This document shows positions 1-7,444 of a stretch of DNA of 64,000 nucleotides, in pieces (position 1 is the stretch's first letter; every line of letters starts with the position of its first letter). The position numbers and the translations under genes were made by a program. The stretch is from Streptomyces malachitofuscus (GTDB lineage Bacteria; Actinomycetota; Actinomycetes; Streptomycetales; Streptomycetaceae), in the NCBI RefSeq assembly GCF_014650055.1, contig NZ_BMUF01000017.1, positions 1 to 64,000 on the forward strand, written 5' to 3'. The notes beneath the pieces were generated by a model. It did not search any database, had not been told where the DNA came from, and was given only the letters and a program-made list of their open reading frames with translations.

Positions 1-154
1 CCCGGCGCAGCGCTCGACGACGTACGAGCACCTCGTGGTGCACGACGACCCGGCGAACGACCCGGTCGACGACCGCGTGGTCTCCCACATCTCCTCGACC
101 GCCATCGAGGGCGGCACGGCCCATCCGGAGCTGAAGCTCCTCGCCTCCAACTGA
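1..154 (+). CDS. mqnC: Cyclic dehypoxanthinyl futalosine synthase, C-terminal end (partial)
   Basis: Only the last 50 codons are in the window, in the frame starting at base 2 and closing on TGA. The fragment opens with PAQRSTTYE, like the AQRDT-Y motif near the end of MqnC radical-SAM enzymes, and then has a short acidic tail ending KLLASN. MqnC closes the ring of dehypoxanthinyl futalosine in the futalosine route to menaquinone. The next genes in the same direction include the menaquinone methyltransferase, which supports the call. The catalytic CxxxCxxC part lies upstream of the window, so the assignment rests on a short tail and on context. A different upstream gene cannot be fully excluded. 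Confidence 0.68.
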   Translation, partial: PAQRSTTYEHLVVHDDPANDPVDDRVVSHISSTAIEGGTAHPELKLLASN

Positions 155-161
155 CGCCGGC

Positions 162-761
162 GTGCTGACCCTTCACACCGCCGACGCCTCGCCCGAGGCC
201 GCCGTCGTGGTCGACGGCGCCCACATCGCCGCCGTCGGCCCCTGTGAAGAGCTGGCCGCCGCCCACCCGGACGCCCGGCTGCGGCGGTGGCCCGGCGTCC
301 TGACGCCCGGGCTGCTCAACCCGTACGGTCCCGAACTGCTGGAGCAGGCGTACCACCCCGACCCGCGCGAGGCGGACCGGCTCGGCACCGAGCCGCTGTT
401 CGGGGAGCGCGCGCGGGCCCTGCTCGACGCCGCTCCGTCCGCGCGGGGCGCCAGCGCACGCCGGGGGGTGCAGCGCATGCTGGCGCACGGGACGGTCGCG
501 GTCGCCGGTGAACTGCGCAGCCGCGCGGCCCTGGACGCGGTACGCAGGGCCGGGCTCGCCCTCGCGGGCCGTCCGGCCGCCCTGCCCGGGCCCCCGGCGC
601 TCTCCCCGGTGCCCCTCGTGCTGCTGCCGGGCCTCGGCGCCGGGAAGCCCGCCCGGTTCGCGGTGTTCGACGTGCCCGACCGGGACGCCCTGGTGCGGGA
701 CGGCGCGTCCACCTGCGTCGTCACCGTCGTGGGCGGCCGTATGGTGTACCGGCGCGCGTAG
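162..761 (+). CDS. Amidohydrolase / imidazolonepropionase-like domain protein, degenerate
   Basis: GTG start 7 bases after the mqnC stop; 199 residues. The N-terminus (VVVDGAHIAAVGP, then TPGLLNP) and the C-terminus (FDVPDRDALVRDG, then VVGGRMVY) look like the two halves of the composite beta-sandwich of amidohydrolases. The TIM barrel between them is reduced to about 100 residues. At the place where an active enzyme has PGxVDxHxH the sequence reads PGLLNPYG, so the metal-binding His pair is absent, and full-length relatives are about 400 residues. It is probably not a hydrolase. Its place between mqnC and menG suggests a supporting role in menaquinone synthesis, but that is inference from position only. 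Confidence 0.75.
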   Translation: MLTLHTADASPEAAVVVDGAHIAAVGPCEELAAAHPDARLRRWPGVLTPGLLNPYGPELLEQAYHPDPREADRLGTEPLFGERARALLDAAPSARGASARRGVQRMLAHGTVAVAGELRSRAALDAVRRAGLALAGRPAALPGPPALSPVPLVLLPGLGAGKPARFAVFDVPDRDALVRDGASTCVVTVVGGRMVYRRA

Positions 762-791
762 CCGGCGGAGGCCGCCTGCCACAATGGCCCG

Positions 792-1487
792 GTGACCCGA
801 GCCAGCCTGGACAAGCAGCCGCACGAAGTCGCCTCGATGTTCGACGACGTCGCGGAACGGTACGACCTGACCAACGACGTGCTGTCCCTCGGCCAGGACC
901 GCAGATGGCGCAAGGAGGTCGCCAGGGCCGTCGACGCGCGGCCCGCGCAGAAGGTCCTGGACCTGGCGGCCGGCACCGGCACGTCGTCGATGCCCTTCGC
1001 CCGCACCGGCGCCTACGTGGTGCCCTGCGACTTCTCCCTCGGCATGCTCCAGGTCGGCAAGCGCAACCGCGCCTGGCTGCCGTACACCGCGGGCGACGCC
1101 ACCCGGCTGCCCTTCAAGGACGACGTCTTCGACGCCGTCACCATCTCCTTCGGCCTGCGCAACGTGCAGGACACCGACGCGGCGCTGCGCGAGATGCACC
1201 GGGTGACCAGGCCCGGCGGGCGGATCGTCATCTGCGAGTTCTCGCACCCGACGTGGGCGCCGTTCCGCACCGTCTACACCGAGTACCTGATGCGTGCCCT
1301 GCCGCCGGTCGCCCGGTCGGTGTCGTCCAACCCGGACGCGTACGTCTATCTCGCCGAGTCGATCCGCGCCTGGCCCGACCAGCCCGAGCTGGCCGACCGG
1401 CTGAAGGGCGCCGGCTGGTCGCGGGTGGCGTGGCGCAACCTGACGGGCGGTGTGGTGGCGCTGCACCGCGGCTTCAAGGAGGGCTGA
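792..1487 (+). CDS. menG: Demethylmenaquinone methyltransferase
   Basis: 231 residues from GTG. It uses S-adenosylmethionine to methylate demethylmenaquinone, the last step of menaquinone synthesis. The UbiE/MenG family signature is complete: VASMFDDVAERYDLTND near the start, the SAM-binding glycine motif VLDLAAGTGT at about 57-66, and DAVTISFGLRNVQD followed by MHRVTRPGG. The length matches bacterial MenG (about 230). It follows the degenerate amidohydrolase by 30 bases and is probably co-transcribed with mqnC. Streptomyces use menaquinone rather than ubiquinone, so menG is preferred to ubiE. Confidence 0.95.
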   Translation: MTRASLDKQPHEVASMFDDVAERYDLTNDVLSLGQDRRWRKEVARAVDARPAQKVLDLAAGTGTSSMPFARTGAYVVPCDFSLGMLQVGKRNRAWLPYTAGDATRLPFKDDVFDAVTISFGLRNVQDTDAALREMHRVTRPGGRIVICEFSHPTWAPFRTVYTEYLMRALPPVARSVSSNPDAYVYLAESIRAWPDQPELADRLKGAGWSRVAWRNLTGGVVALHRGFKEG

Positions 1488-1502
1488 GCACGGCGGCGTG
1501 CG

Positions 1503-1862
1503 TCAGGGGCAGCTGAGCACCACGGCGTGGGGGCCGCCGCCGCGCGGCTCCTCCAGTTCCCGCTGGAGCCCGCCCGTGGGCGGCAGGGGCCCCCGGGGTT
1601 CGCGCACGCCCCCGCCTCCGCCGTCGCCCTCACCGAAGTCCAACCACACGTGGACCACGGAGTCCCGGGGGACCTCGGTGCCGGGCTGCGGGTACTGGCG
1701 TACGACGTAGTCCACGACGGCGAGATGGAAGTCCGGCCGGTCCGGGGCGTTCACGGACAGGCCCTGTGCCCGGGCCGACTCGCGCGCGTCCACGGCCATC
1801 AGACCGACCAGGCGCGGAACGCGCACTTCGGGTGTCCCGAATCCCTTGGGTGTCACACGCAC
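1503..1862 (-). CDS. PASTA-domain protein, small
   Basis: About 119 residues. One PASTA-like fold is visible: VRVPRLVGLMAVDARESA, then YVVRQYPQPGTEVPRDS and VVHVWLDFG. It is followed by a Gly/Pro-rich tail ending in VLSCP. PASTA domains usually bind muropeptide or beta-lactam on Ser/Thr kinases and PBPs, but there is no kinase, signal peptide or clear membrane segment here, so the function is open. Start choice: the GTG at 1862 has a GGGGGG ribosome site 8 bases upstream; in-frame GTGs at 1871 and 1856 are less well placed. The gene faces menG with 15 bases between the stops. Confidence 0.75.
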   Translation of the reverse strand: MRVTPKGFGTPEVRVPRLVGLMAVDARESARAQGLSVNAPDRPDFHLAVVDYVVRQYPQPGTEVPRDSVVHVWLDFGEGDGGGGGVREPRGPLPPTGGLQRELEEPRGGGPHAVVLSCP

Positions 1863-1945
1863 GGACGTCACCCCCCAGCGGTACCGGCAGAGTAGACCGG
1901 CGCGGAGCCCGCCGGAAGCACCAAGTGGCGTTCCGTGACAATTGA

Positions 1946-2464
1946 TTACTCCGTGTGACGGAGGTCGAGGCGGTAGCAGTGGGCCTCGCGCCGCGAGACC
2001 GGTGTCATGAAGGTCTCGGCCAGGCGCATGCCCAGTCGCCGGGTGACCGCTGTCGACCGGGTGTTGCGGGCGTCCACCATCGCGACGACGCCGTCGAGGC
2101 CCGCCGCGCGCACCCGTTCGAAGGTCTCCCGGGCCGCGGCGGTGGCGTATCCCTTGCCCCAGTGCTCCCGCGCGAGGCGCCAGCCGATCTCGATCTCGCC
2201 GGTCGGGCCCCAGTCGCGTGGCCACGGCTGGGCGCCTGTGAAGCCGATGACCTGCCCGGACTCGTCGAGCATGGTCCACAGGCAGAAGCCGAGCTGGGCG
2301 TCGTGCCGGCGCTGGCGGGCGGTGAGCTCCTCGTAGACGGACAGGTCCGCCGCCTTGCCGCCGTGGAACTCCATGACGTCCGGGTCGTCGAAGATCCGGT
2401 GCCAGGCGAAGGCGTCCTCGTGGGTGGGGACACGCAGCCGTACAGCGGGGAGAGCTCGGTTCAC
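1946..2464 (-). CDS. GNAT-family N-acetyltransferase (RimJ/RimL type)
   Basis: 172 residues. The GNAT core is clear: a RLRVPTHEDA start, the substrate-side strand IGFTGAQPW, the beta4 segment EIEIGWRLAREHWGKGYATAA carrying the R/Q-x-x-G-x-G/A acetyl-CoA loop, then NTRSTAVTRRLGMR. It transfers acetyl from acetyl-CoA to an amine; this subgroup includes ribosomal-protein N-terminal and antibiotic acetyltransferases, so the substrate is unknown. It is divergent from the flavoprotein gene at 2563, with about 100 bases between the starts that must hold both promoters. Confidence 0.88.
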   Translation of the reverse strand: MNRALPAVRLRVPTHEDAFAWHRIFDDPDVMEFHGGKAADLSVYEELTARQRRHDAQLGFCLWTMLDESGQVIGFTGAQPWPRDWGPTGEIEIGWRLAREHWGKGYATAAARETFERVRAAGLDGVVAMVDARNTRSTAVTRRLGMRLAETFMTPVSRREAHCYRLDLRHTE

Positions 2465-2562
2465 GGGGCAGCCCTTCAGCCGGGTGATCAGTGCTGCTGA
2501 ATAGACTGCCCATGTCCAGTGCCGGTCGGCACGCAGATTTCGAACCTTGGGGAGATCCCGCC

Positions 2563-3846
2563 GTGACCGAGCCCCTCTCCGACAACACCGCCGACGTCAT
2601 TGTCGTAGGCGCGGGGCCGGCCGGCTCCACCACCGCCTACCACCTGGCCCGGTCCGGACTCGACGTGCTCCTGCTGGAGAAGACCGAGTTCCCGCGCGAG
2701 AAGGTGTGCGGCGACGGCCTCACCCCGCGTGCCGTGAAGCAGCTGGTGTCGATGGGCATCGACATCTCCGAGGAGGCGGGCTGGCTGCGCAACAAGGGCC
2801 TGCGCATCATCGGCGGCGGGGTGCGCCTCCAGCTGGACTGGCCGGATCTCGCCTCCTTCCCCGACTACGGACTGGTCCGCAAGCGCGACGACTTCGACGA
2901 GCAGCTCGCCCGGCAGGCCCAGAAGGCGGGCGCCCGGCTGTACGAGCGCTGCAACGTCGGCGCGCCGGTCGTCGACGACCGCACCGGGCGCATCACGGGC
3001 GTCAAGGCCAAGCTCGGCGAGGACAAGCGGGAGGTCACCTTCCACGCCCCGCTGGTCGTCGCCGCCGACGGCAACTCCACCCGGCTGTCCCTGGCGATGG
3101 GACTGCACCGGCGCGAGGACCGCCCGATGGGCGTCGCCGTGCGGACGTACTTCACCTCACCGCGCCACGACGACGACTACCTGGAGTCCTGGCTGGAACT
3201 GTGGGACCGCCGCGGCCCCCAGGACCGGCTGCTGCCCGGCTACGGCTGGATCTTCGGCATGGGCGACGGCACCAGCAACGTCGGACTGGGCGTGCTGAAC
3301 ACCTCCGACTCCTTCAAGGAGCTGGACTGGCGGGAGGTCCTCAAGGCCTGGTGCGCCTCGATGCCGGAGGACTGGGGCTACACCCCGGACAACATGACCG
3401 GCCCGATCCGCGGCGCCGCGCTCCCCATGGCCTTCAACCGCCAGCCGCACTACACGCGCGGGCTGCTGCTCGTCGGCGACGCGGGCGGTCTGGTCAACCC
3501 CTTCAACGGCGAGGGCATCGCCTACGCCATGGAGTCCGGGCAGATCGCCGCGGACGTCATCGTGCAAGCGCACGCGCGGGCGACGCCGGCCCAGCGGGAG
3601 ATCGCGCTCCGTCGCTACCCGCGGGTCCTGAAGGACACCTACGGCGGCTACTACACGCTCGGCCGCGCCTTCGTGAAGCTCATCGGCAACCCGAAGGTCA
3701 TGCAGATCGCCGCCCAGCGGGGACTGACGCACCCGATGCTGATGAAGTTCACGCTGAAGCTGCTCGCCAACCTGACGGACCCGACGGGCGGCGACGCGAT
3801 GGACCGCATCATCAACGGTCTGAGCAAGGTGGCGCCGAAGGCGTGA
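2563..3846 (+). CDS. Geranylgeranyl-reductase-family FAD oxidoreductase, probable menaquinone side-chain reductase
   Basis: 427 residues from a GTG with GGGGAG 8 bases upstream; an in-frame ATG at 2491 would add 24 unconserved residues. The N-terminal FAD-binding motif VVGAGPAGSTTAYHLARSG and the LVGDAGGLVNPFNGEGIAYA motif define the geranylgeranyl reductase family. These flavoproteins reduce isoprenoid double bonds. In Mycobacterium tuberculosis the family member MenJ, near a methyltransferase and a polyprenyl synthase, saturates a menaquinone isoprene unit. Here menG is close by and a polyprenyl synthase lies at 39911, so a MenJ role is likely; Streptomyces menaquinones are partly saturated. 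Membrane-lipid saturation is the alternative. Confidence 0.85.
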   Translation: MTEPLSDNTADVIVVGAGPAGSTTAYHLARSGLDVLLLEKTEFPREKVCGDGLTPRAVKQLVSMGIDISEEAGWLRNKGLRIIGGGVRLQLDWPDLASFPDYGLVRKRDDFDEQLARQAQKAGARLYERCNVGAPVVDDRTGRITGVKAKLGEDKREVTFHAPLVVAADGNSTRLSLAMGLHRREDRPMGVAVRTYFTSPRHDDDYLESWLELWDRRGPQDRLLPGYGWIFGMGDGTSNVGLGVLNTSDSFKELDWREVLKAWCASMPEDWGYTPDNMTGPIRGAALPMAFNRQPHYTRGLLLVGDAGGLVNPFNGEGIAYAMESGQIAADVIVQAHARATPAQREIALRRYPRVLKDTYGGYYTLGRAFVKLIGNPKVMQIAAQRGLTHPMLMKFTLKLLANLTDPTGGDAMDRIINGLSKVAPKA

Positions 3847-3902
3847 CGTCCCCGGGCGGGGCAGACCCCGTCCGACGCCGGCGTCCTGAGCGGCGCTGTG
3901 GG

Positions 3903-3933
3903 CGGCCGGAGTCCCGGGTGCGGACTCCGGCCG
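3903..3933 (+). terminator. 12-bp stem hairpin after the flavoprotein gene
   Basis: Perfect inverted repeat, arms CGGCCGGAGTCC and GGACTCCGGCCG, loop of 7 bases, starting 56 bases past the stop codon. No T-run follows, as is usual for Streptomyces terminators. Confidence 0.75.
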
Positions 3934-4102
3934 TCGGTGTCTGCGCCAGGCGCTGTGAAGGGCCGTCACGGGCCCGTACGGCGCTTCGGGGGCGCGAGTG
4001 GGCGCGGTCAACGCGCCGCGGACGGGGGACGATTCGGGCAATGGGGTGATCTTGCCCCTGGTGTGCGCGATGAGCGCGGCATGGCGCGCGAGGGCATGAG
4101 GG

Positions 4103-4133
4103 AGGGCCGCTGCCCCCGATCGGCAGCGGCCCT
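4103..4133. terminator. 12-bp stem hairpin, probably bidirectional or for the NlpC/P60 gene
   Basis: Perfect inverted repeat, arms AGGGCCGCTGCC and GGCAGCGGCCCT around a 7-base loop. It lies 20 bases downstream of the stop of the leftward NlpC/P60 gene and is the second strong stem in this convergent gap of about 300 bases. Confidence 0.75.
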
Positions 4134-4153
4134 TCAGCGCGTGTGGGCGCGGC

Positions 4154-4957
4154 TCAGAGCACGCGCACGGCACCCGACGCCGGGTAGCCGGAGAGGTCCT
4201 GGATGACGACGCCCTTGGACGGGTTGGCGGCGTCCAGGTACTGGCCGTTACCGATGTAGACACCCGTGTGGTAGGCGGAGCCCTTGCCGCCCCAGTACAG
4301 GATGTCGCCGACCTGGATCTGCGACAGCGGGATGTCCGTGCCGACCGTCGACTGGTCCTGCGAGACACGCGGCAGGTCGACGCCGACCTGCTTGAACGCG
4401 GCCTGCACCAGGCTCGAACAGTCCCAGGCGTTGGGGCCCGTGGCGCCCATGACGTAGGCGTCGCCGACCTGCGCCTTGAGGAAGGAGATGACCGTCGCGA
4501 CGCTGCCGCTGGCGGGCGCGGAGGCGGTCGTGGTGGTGGTGGCGGTGGACAGGGAGGGGCGCTCGGCGTCGCGCGCGGCGCGCTCGGCGGCGGCCTTGCG
4601 GGCCTCCTCCGCGGCCTTCTTCTTCGCCTCGGCCTTCTCCTTGGCCTCGGCGAGGTCCGCCTTGGCCTTCTTGGCGGCCTTGGCGGCGGCCGCGTCACGC
4701 TCGGCCTGCAGCTGGTAGTTCGCGGCGGCCTGCTGGGTGGCGTCCGCGGACTGGGCGACCTGGGCGGCCAGGTCTGCCGTCAGGGTGGGCAGTTCAAGGG
4801 TCTGCGTCACCGGCTCGGCAGCGTTCGCCGAACCCGACGCCCCGGCCACTGCCAGGGTGCTGAGGACGCCACCGGCAACTCCGGCCCGCATCGCCATGGT
4901 GGTCTGGGCGGTGCGGCGGGGTTTCCGGTGGCTGCGTATGTGAGCGGTGTGGGACAT
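4154..4957 (-). CDS. Secreted NlpC/P60 peptidoglycan hydrolase
   Basis: 267 residues from the ATG at 4957. An ATG at 4987 preceded by GAAG is an alternative start. A signal region (Arg-rich, then AMRAGVAGGVLSTLAVAGA, cleavage near SANAA) is followed by an Ala/Lys/Glu-rich coiled coil (about 70-135), a Thr/Ser linker and a C-terminal NlpC/P60 domain. The catalytic Cys lies in WDCSSLVQAAF (about 180) and the His in YHTGVYIGNG (about 230). The family cleaves D-gamma-glutamyl-meso-diaminopimelate peptides in peptidoglycan. The long divergent upstream region suggests tight control; the Crp-like dyad at 5196-5211 is the best candidate operator. I do not see a c-di-AMP riboswitch here, although one controls the wall hydrolase at 38725. 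Confidence 0.92.
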   Translation of the reverse strand: MSHTAHIRSHRKPRRTAQTTMAMRAGVAGGVLSTLAVAGASGSANAAEPVTQTLELPTLTADLAAQVAQSADATQQAAANYQLQAERDAAAAKAAKKAKADLAEAKEKAEAKKKAAEEARKAAAERAARDAERPSLSTATTTTTASAPASGSVATVISFLKAQVGDAYVMGATGPNAWDCSSLVQAAFKQVGVDLPRVSQDQSTVGTDIPLSQIQVGDILYWGGKGSAYHTGVYIGNGQYLDAANPSKGVVIQDLSGYPASGAVRVL

Positions 4958-5195
4958 GGGAACAACCGGTACCAGGGGCTGCTTCATATCTTCAAGAAAC
5001 GTGTGCTGCGCCACAGTTGTTCAATCGAGGGCCCGAATCCCGGGCGTGTCGTTCTTTATTGACGCCGTAACGGACATTGCGGGCGCCCGTGATCGGCCCG
5101 TGATCACGCACTTTCATCGTTACGCCCGAATTGCCCCCCGACTACCACTGGTTGGGTTGGTTGGCCAACCCCTCCTCTCATGCGGCTCTCATCGA

Positions 5196-5211
5196 TGTGA
5201 CGGAGGTCACG
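5196..5211. promoter_or_regulatory. Crp-like dyad upstream of the NlpC/P60 gene
   Basis: TGTGA-N6-TCACG, one base off the classical TGTGA-N6-TCACA half-sites, about 240 bases upstream of the hydrolase start. Streptomyces and Mycobacterium Crp proteins bind this consensus, and Crp is linked to cell-wall hydrolase genes in actinobacteria. Occupancy is inference. Confidence 0.45.
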
Positions 5212-5346
5212 GAACGATTACCTCGATCGTCGCGTCCGGCGGGCCGCCGACGGCCCGGCGGAGGGGCGGAGTCGGCCGCCGGAGGTCTCGATCGCCGAAT
5301 GTGACTGGATCGTGACCCTCCGACTTCGTGAACGCGTGCACACGTC

Positions 5347-5378
5347 CACACCTCACCTTGGGTTCCCTCCGAGGTGTG
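5347..5378. promoter_or_regulatory. 8-bp inverted repeat, possible operator or RNA stem
   Basis: CACACCTC and GAGGTGTG separated by 16 bases. The middle can itself pair partly (CCTTGGG-TTCCC region). It is too far from either start to assign to a gene. Confidence 0.3.
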
Positions 5379-5615
5379 AACGCGGCTTCTATCAAGAGAT
5401 CAAGTCCAGCGCCAATTTGCATGCAAGAGAAGCCTCTTGATATGGAGACGACCCCTCTGAGCTGCGCTGACCAGTCAAAATGTCACCTTTGGTGATCGCG
5501 CGGACGCTTGGCGTGTGAAGATCACCGCTCATCCGACTTCATGATCGTTCGTCAGGTGGTGGAGATCACAAAGCTTGTGTAATACCCCGTGTCGCAGATC
5601 ACAGACCCTCGGGCA

Positions 5616-5621
5616 TAAGAT
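5616..5621 (+). promoter_or_regulatory. Candidate -10 element of the nuo operon promoter
   Basis: TAAGAT fits the TANNNT form of HrdB-type -10 boxes and would place the start of transcription near 5628, giving a leader of about 130 bases and putting the Rex site just downstream of the start. No good -35 is visible at the usual spacing. Confidence 0.35.
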
Positions 5622-5637
5622 GCGGAGCGGTTGGGCT

Positions 5638-5653
5638 TGTGACCTGCTTCACA
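5638..5653. promoter_or_regulatory. Rex operator (ROP) in front of nuoA
   Basis: The 16 bases TGTGACCTGCTTCACA match the S. coelicolor Rex operator TGTGAACGCGTTCACA at every conserved half-site position except one (C for A at position 6). Rex is an NADH-sensing repressor of respiratory genes, released when NADH rises. A complex I operon is a fitting target. The site is about 110 bases upstream of the nuoA start. Confidence 0.8.
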
Positions 5654-5761
5654 TGTTCTCGATCTTCGCCGGGGCGGGCGTGGTTCGTGGGGCAGTTGAG
5701 GTCGGCCGGGCCCGCTGCACAACCGCCAGCAGTCAGTGCCGACTGAGAGGAGCGAGGAGCG

Positions 5762-6121
5762 GTGAACGCGTATGCGCCCATCCTCGTACTGGGAGCCCTC
5801 GGGGCAGGCTTTGCGATCTTCTCCGTGGTCATGGCCACGCTGATCGGTCCGAAGCGGTACAACCGCGCCAAGCTCGAGGCCTACGAGTGCGGTATCGAAC
5901 CGACCCCCACGCCGGCCGGCGGCGGGCGCTTCCCCATCAAGTACTACCTGACGGCGATGCTCTTCATCATTTTCGATATCGAGATCGTCTTCCTCTACCC
6001 CTGGGCCGTCACCTTCGACGCCCTGGGGATTTTCGGGCTCGTGGAGATGCTGCTCTTCGTGCTCACCGTCTTCGTCGCGTACGCGTACGTATGGCGGCGC
6101 GGCGGCCTGGAATGGGACTGA
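5762..6121 (+). CDS. nuoA: NADH-quinone oxidoreductase subunit A
   Basis: 119 residues from GTG with GAGGAGC just upstream. Three membrane helices: about 5-25, 60-82 (the YYLTAMLFIIFDIEIVFLYPWAV stretch) and 88-108. Family marks are the YECGIEP loop and the FDIEIVF/YPWA motif, whose acidic residues lie near the quinone-site end of the membrane arm. First gene of the 14-gene operon and downstream of the Rex-type operator, so likely repressed by Rex at low NADH/NAD ratio. A second, diverged nuoA is at 58618. Confidence 0.97.
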   Translation: MNAYAPILVLGALGAGFAIFSVVMATLIGPKRYNRAKLEAYECGIEPTPTPAGGGRFPIKYYLTAMLFIIFDIEIVFLYPWAVTFDALGIFGLVEMLLFVLTVFVAYAYVWRRGGLEWD

Positions 6122-6134
6122 GGGGCCACTAGTC

Positions 6135-6685
<551 letters not shown>

Positions 6686-6689
<4 letters not shown>

Positions 6690-7444
6690 GCGACGCGAAC
6701 GGCAAGGGCGCGCCCGGGTCCGAGGGGGCCAACCCCGAGAAGGACCTCTCCGCCCAGAACCTCCCCGGCCAGCGCGGCCAGGGCGGCGAGGAGGTCCGCG
6801 TCCAGCGCGGGATGTTCGGCGCCAACAACGGCGGCGACACCTCCGGCTACGGCGGACTGGTCCGCTCGGTCCGGCTGCCCGGACCCGCCGCCCGCCCCTA
6901 CGGAGGCTGGTTCGACGAGGTCGCCGACGAACTGGAGGGCGCGCTGGAGGAGCAGGACCTGCTCCCCGCCAACGCCATCGAGAAGACGGTCGTCGACCGC
7001 GGCGAACTCACCTTCCACATCGAACGCGAGCACCTGGTCCGCGTGGCGAAGACCCTGCGCGACGACCCCGCCCTGCGCTTCGAGCTGTGCACCGGCGTCA
7101 GCGGGGTGCACTATCCGAACGACAAGGGCCGCGAGCTGCACGCCGTCTACCACCTGCGCTCGATCACCCACAACCGGGTGATCCGGCTCGAGGTCAGCGC
7201 CCCCGACAGCGACCCGCACATTCCGTCGCTGTTCGAGGTCTATCCGACGAACGACTGGCACGAGCGCGAGACGTACGACTTCTTCGGCATCGTCTTCGAC
7301 GGTCACCCGGCCCTGACGCGGATCATGATGCCGGACGACTGGCAGGGCTTCCCCCAGCGCAAGGACTACCCCCTCGGCGGCATCCCCGTCGAGTACAAGG
7401 GCGCCCAGATCCCGGCTCCGGACCAGCGGAGGTCGTACTCGTGA
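6686..7444 (+). CDS. nuoC: NADH-quinone oxidoreductase subunit C
   Basis: 252 residues, starting at the ATG that overlaps the nuoB TGA. NuoC is the 30-kDa peripheral-arm subunit that packs against NuoD. The core is at about 75-235 and ends with the family signature YPTNDWHERETYDFFGI and the ILMPDDW-like IMMPDDWQGFPQRKDYPLGG. The first 70 residues are a Gly/Gln-rich extension not found in the shorter proteobacterial form. NuoC and NuoD are separate here, not fused as in E. coli. Translationally coupled on both sides. Confidence 0.95.

Larger units (their letters stand above)
4958..5761. other. Divergent intergenic control region between the NlpC/P60 gene and nuoA
   Basis: About 800 bases without a convincing gene, and less GC-rich than its surroundings. 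It holds a Crp-like dyad, an 8-bp inverted repeat (CACACCTC at 5347-5354 with GAGGTGTG at 5371-5378), a CACAA-AGC-TTGTG dyad at 5567-5579, a -10-like TAAGAT at 5616-5621 and a Rex-type operator at 5638-5653. The direct repeat GATCACGGGC occurs twice on the minus strand near 5090-5105. Confidence 0.7.

Noticed and set aside
4958..5420. c-di-AMP riboswitch upstream of the NlpC/P60 gene
   Set aside because: I looked for the GGGGACCCA, GGGGTGAA and GACAGCT-ACC blocks on the minus strand and found none in order.
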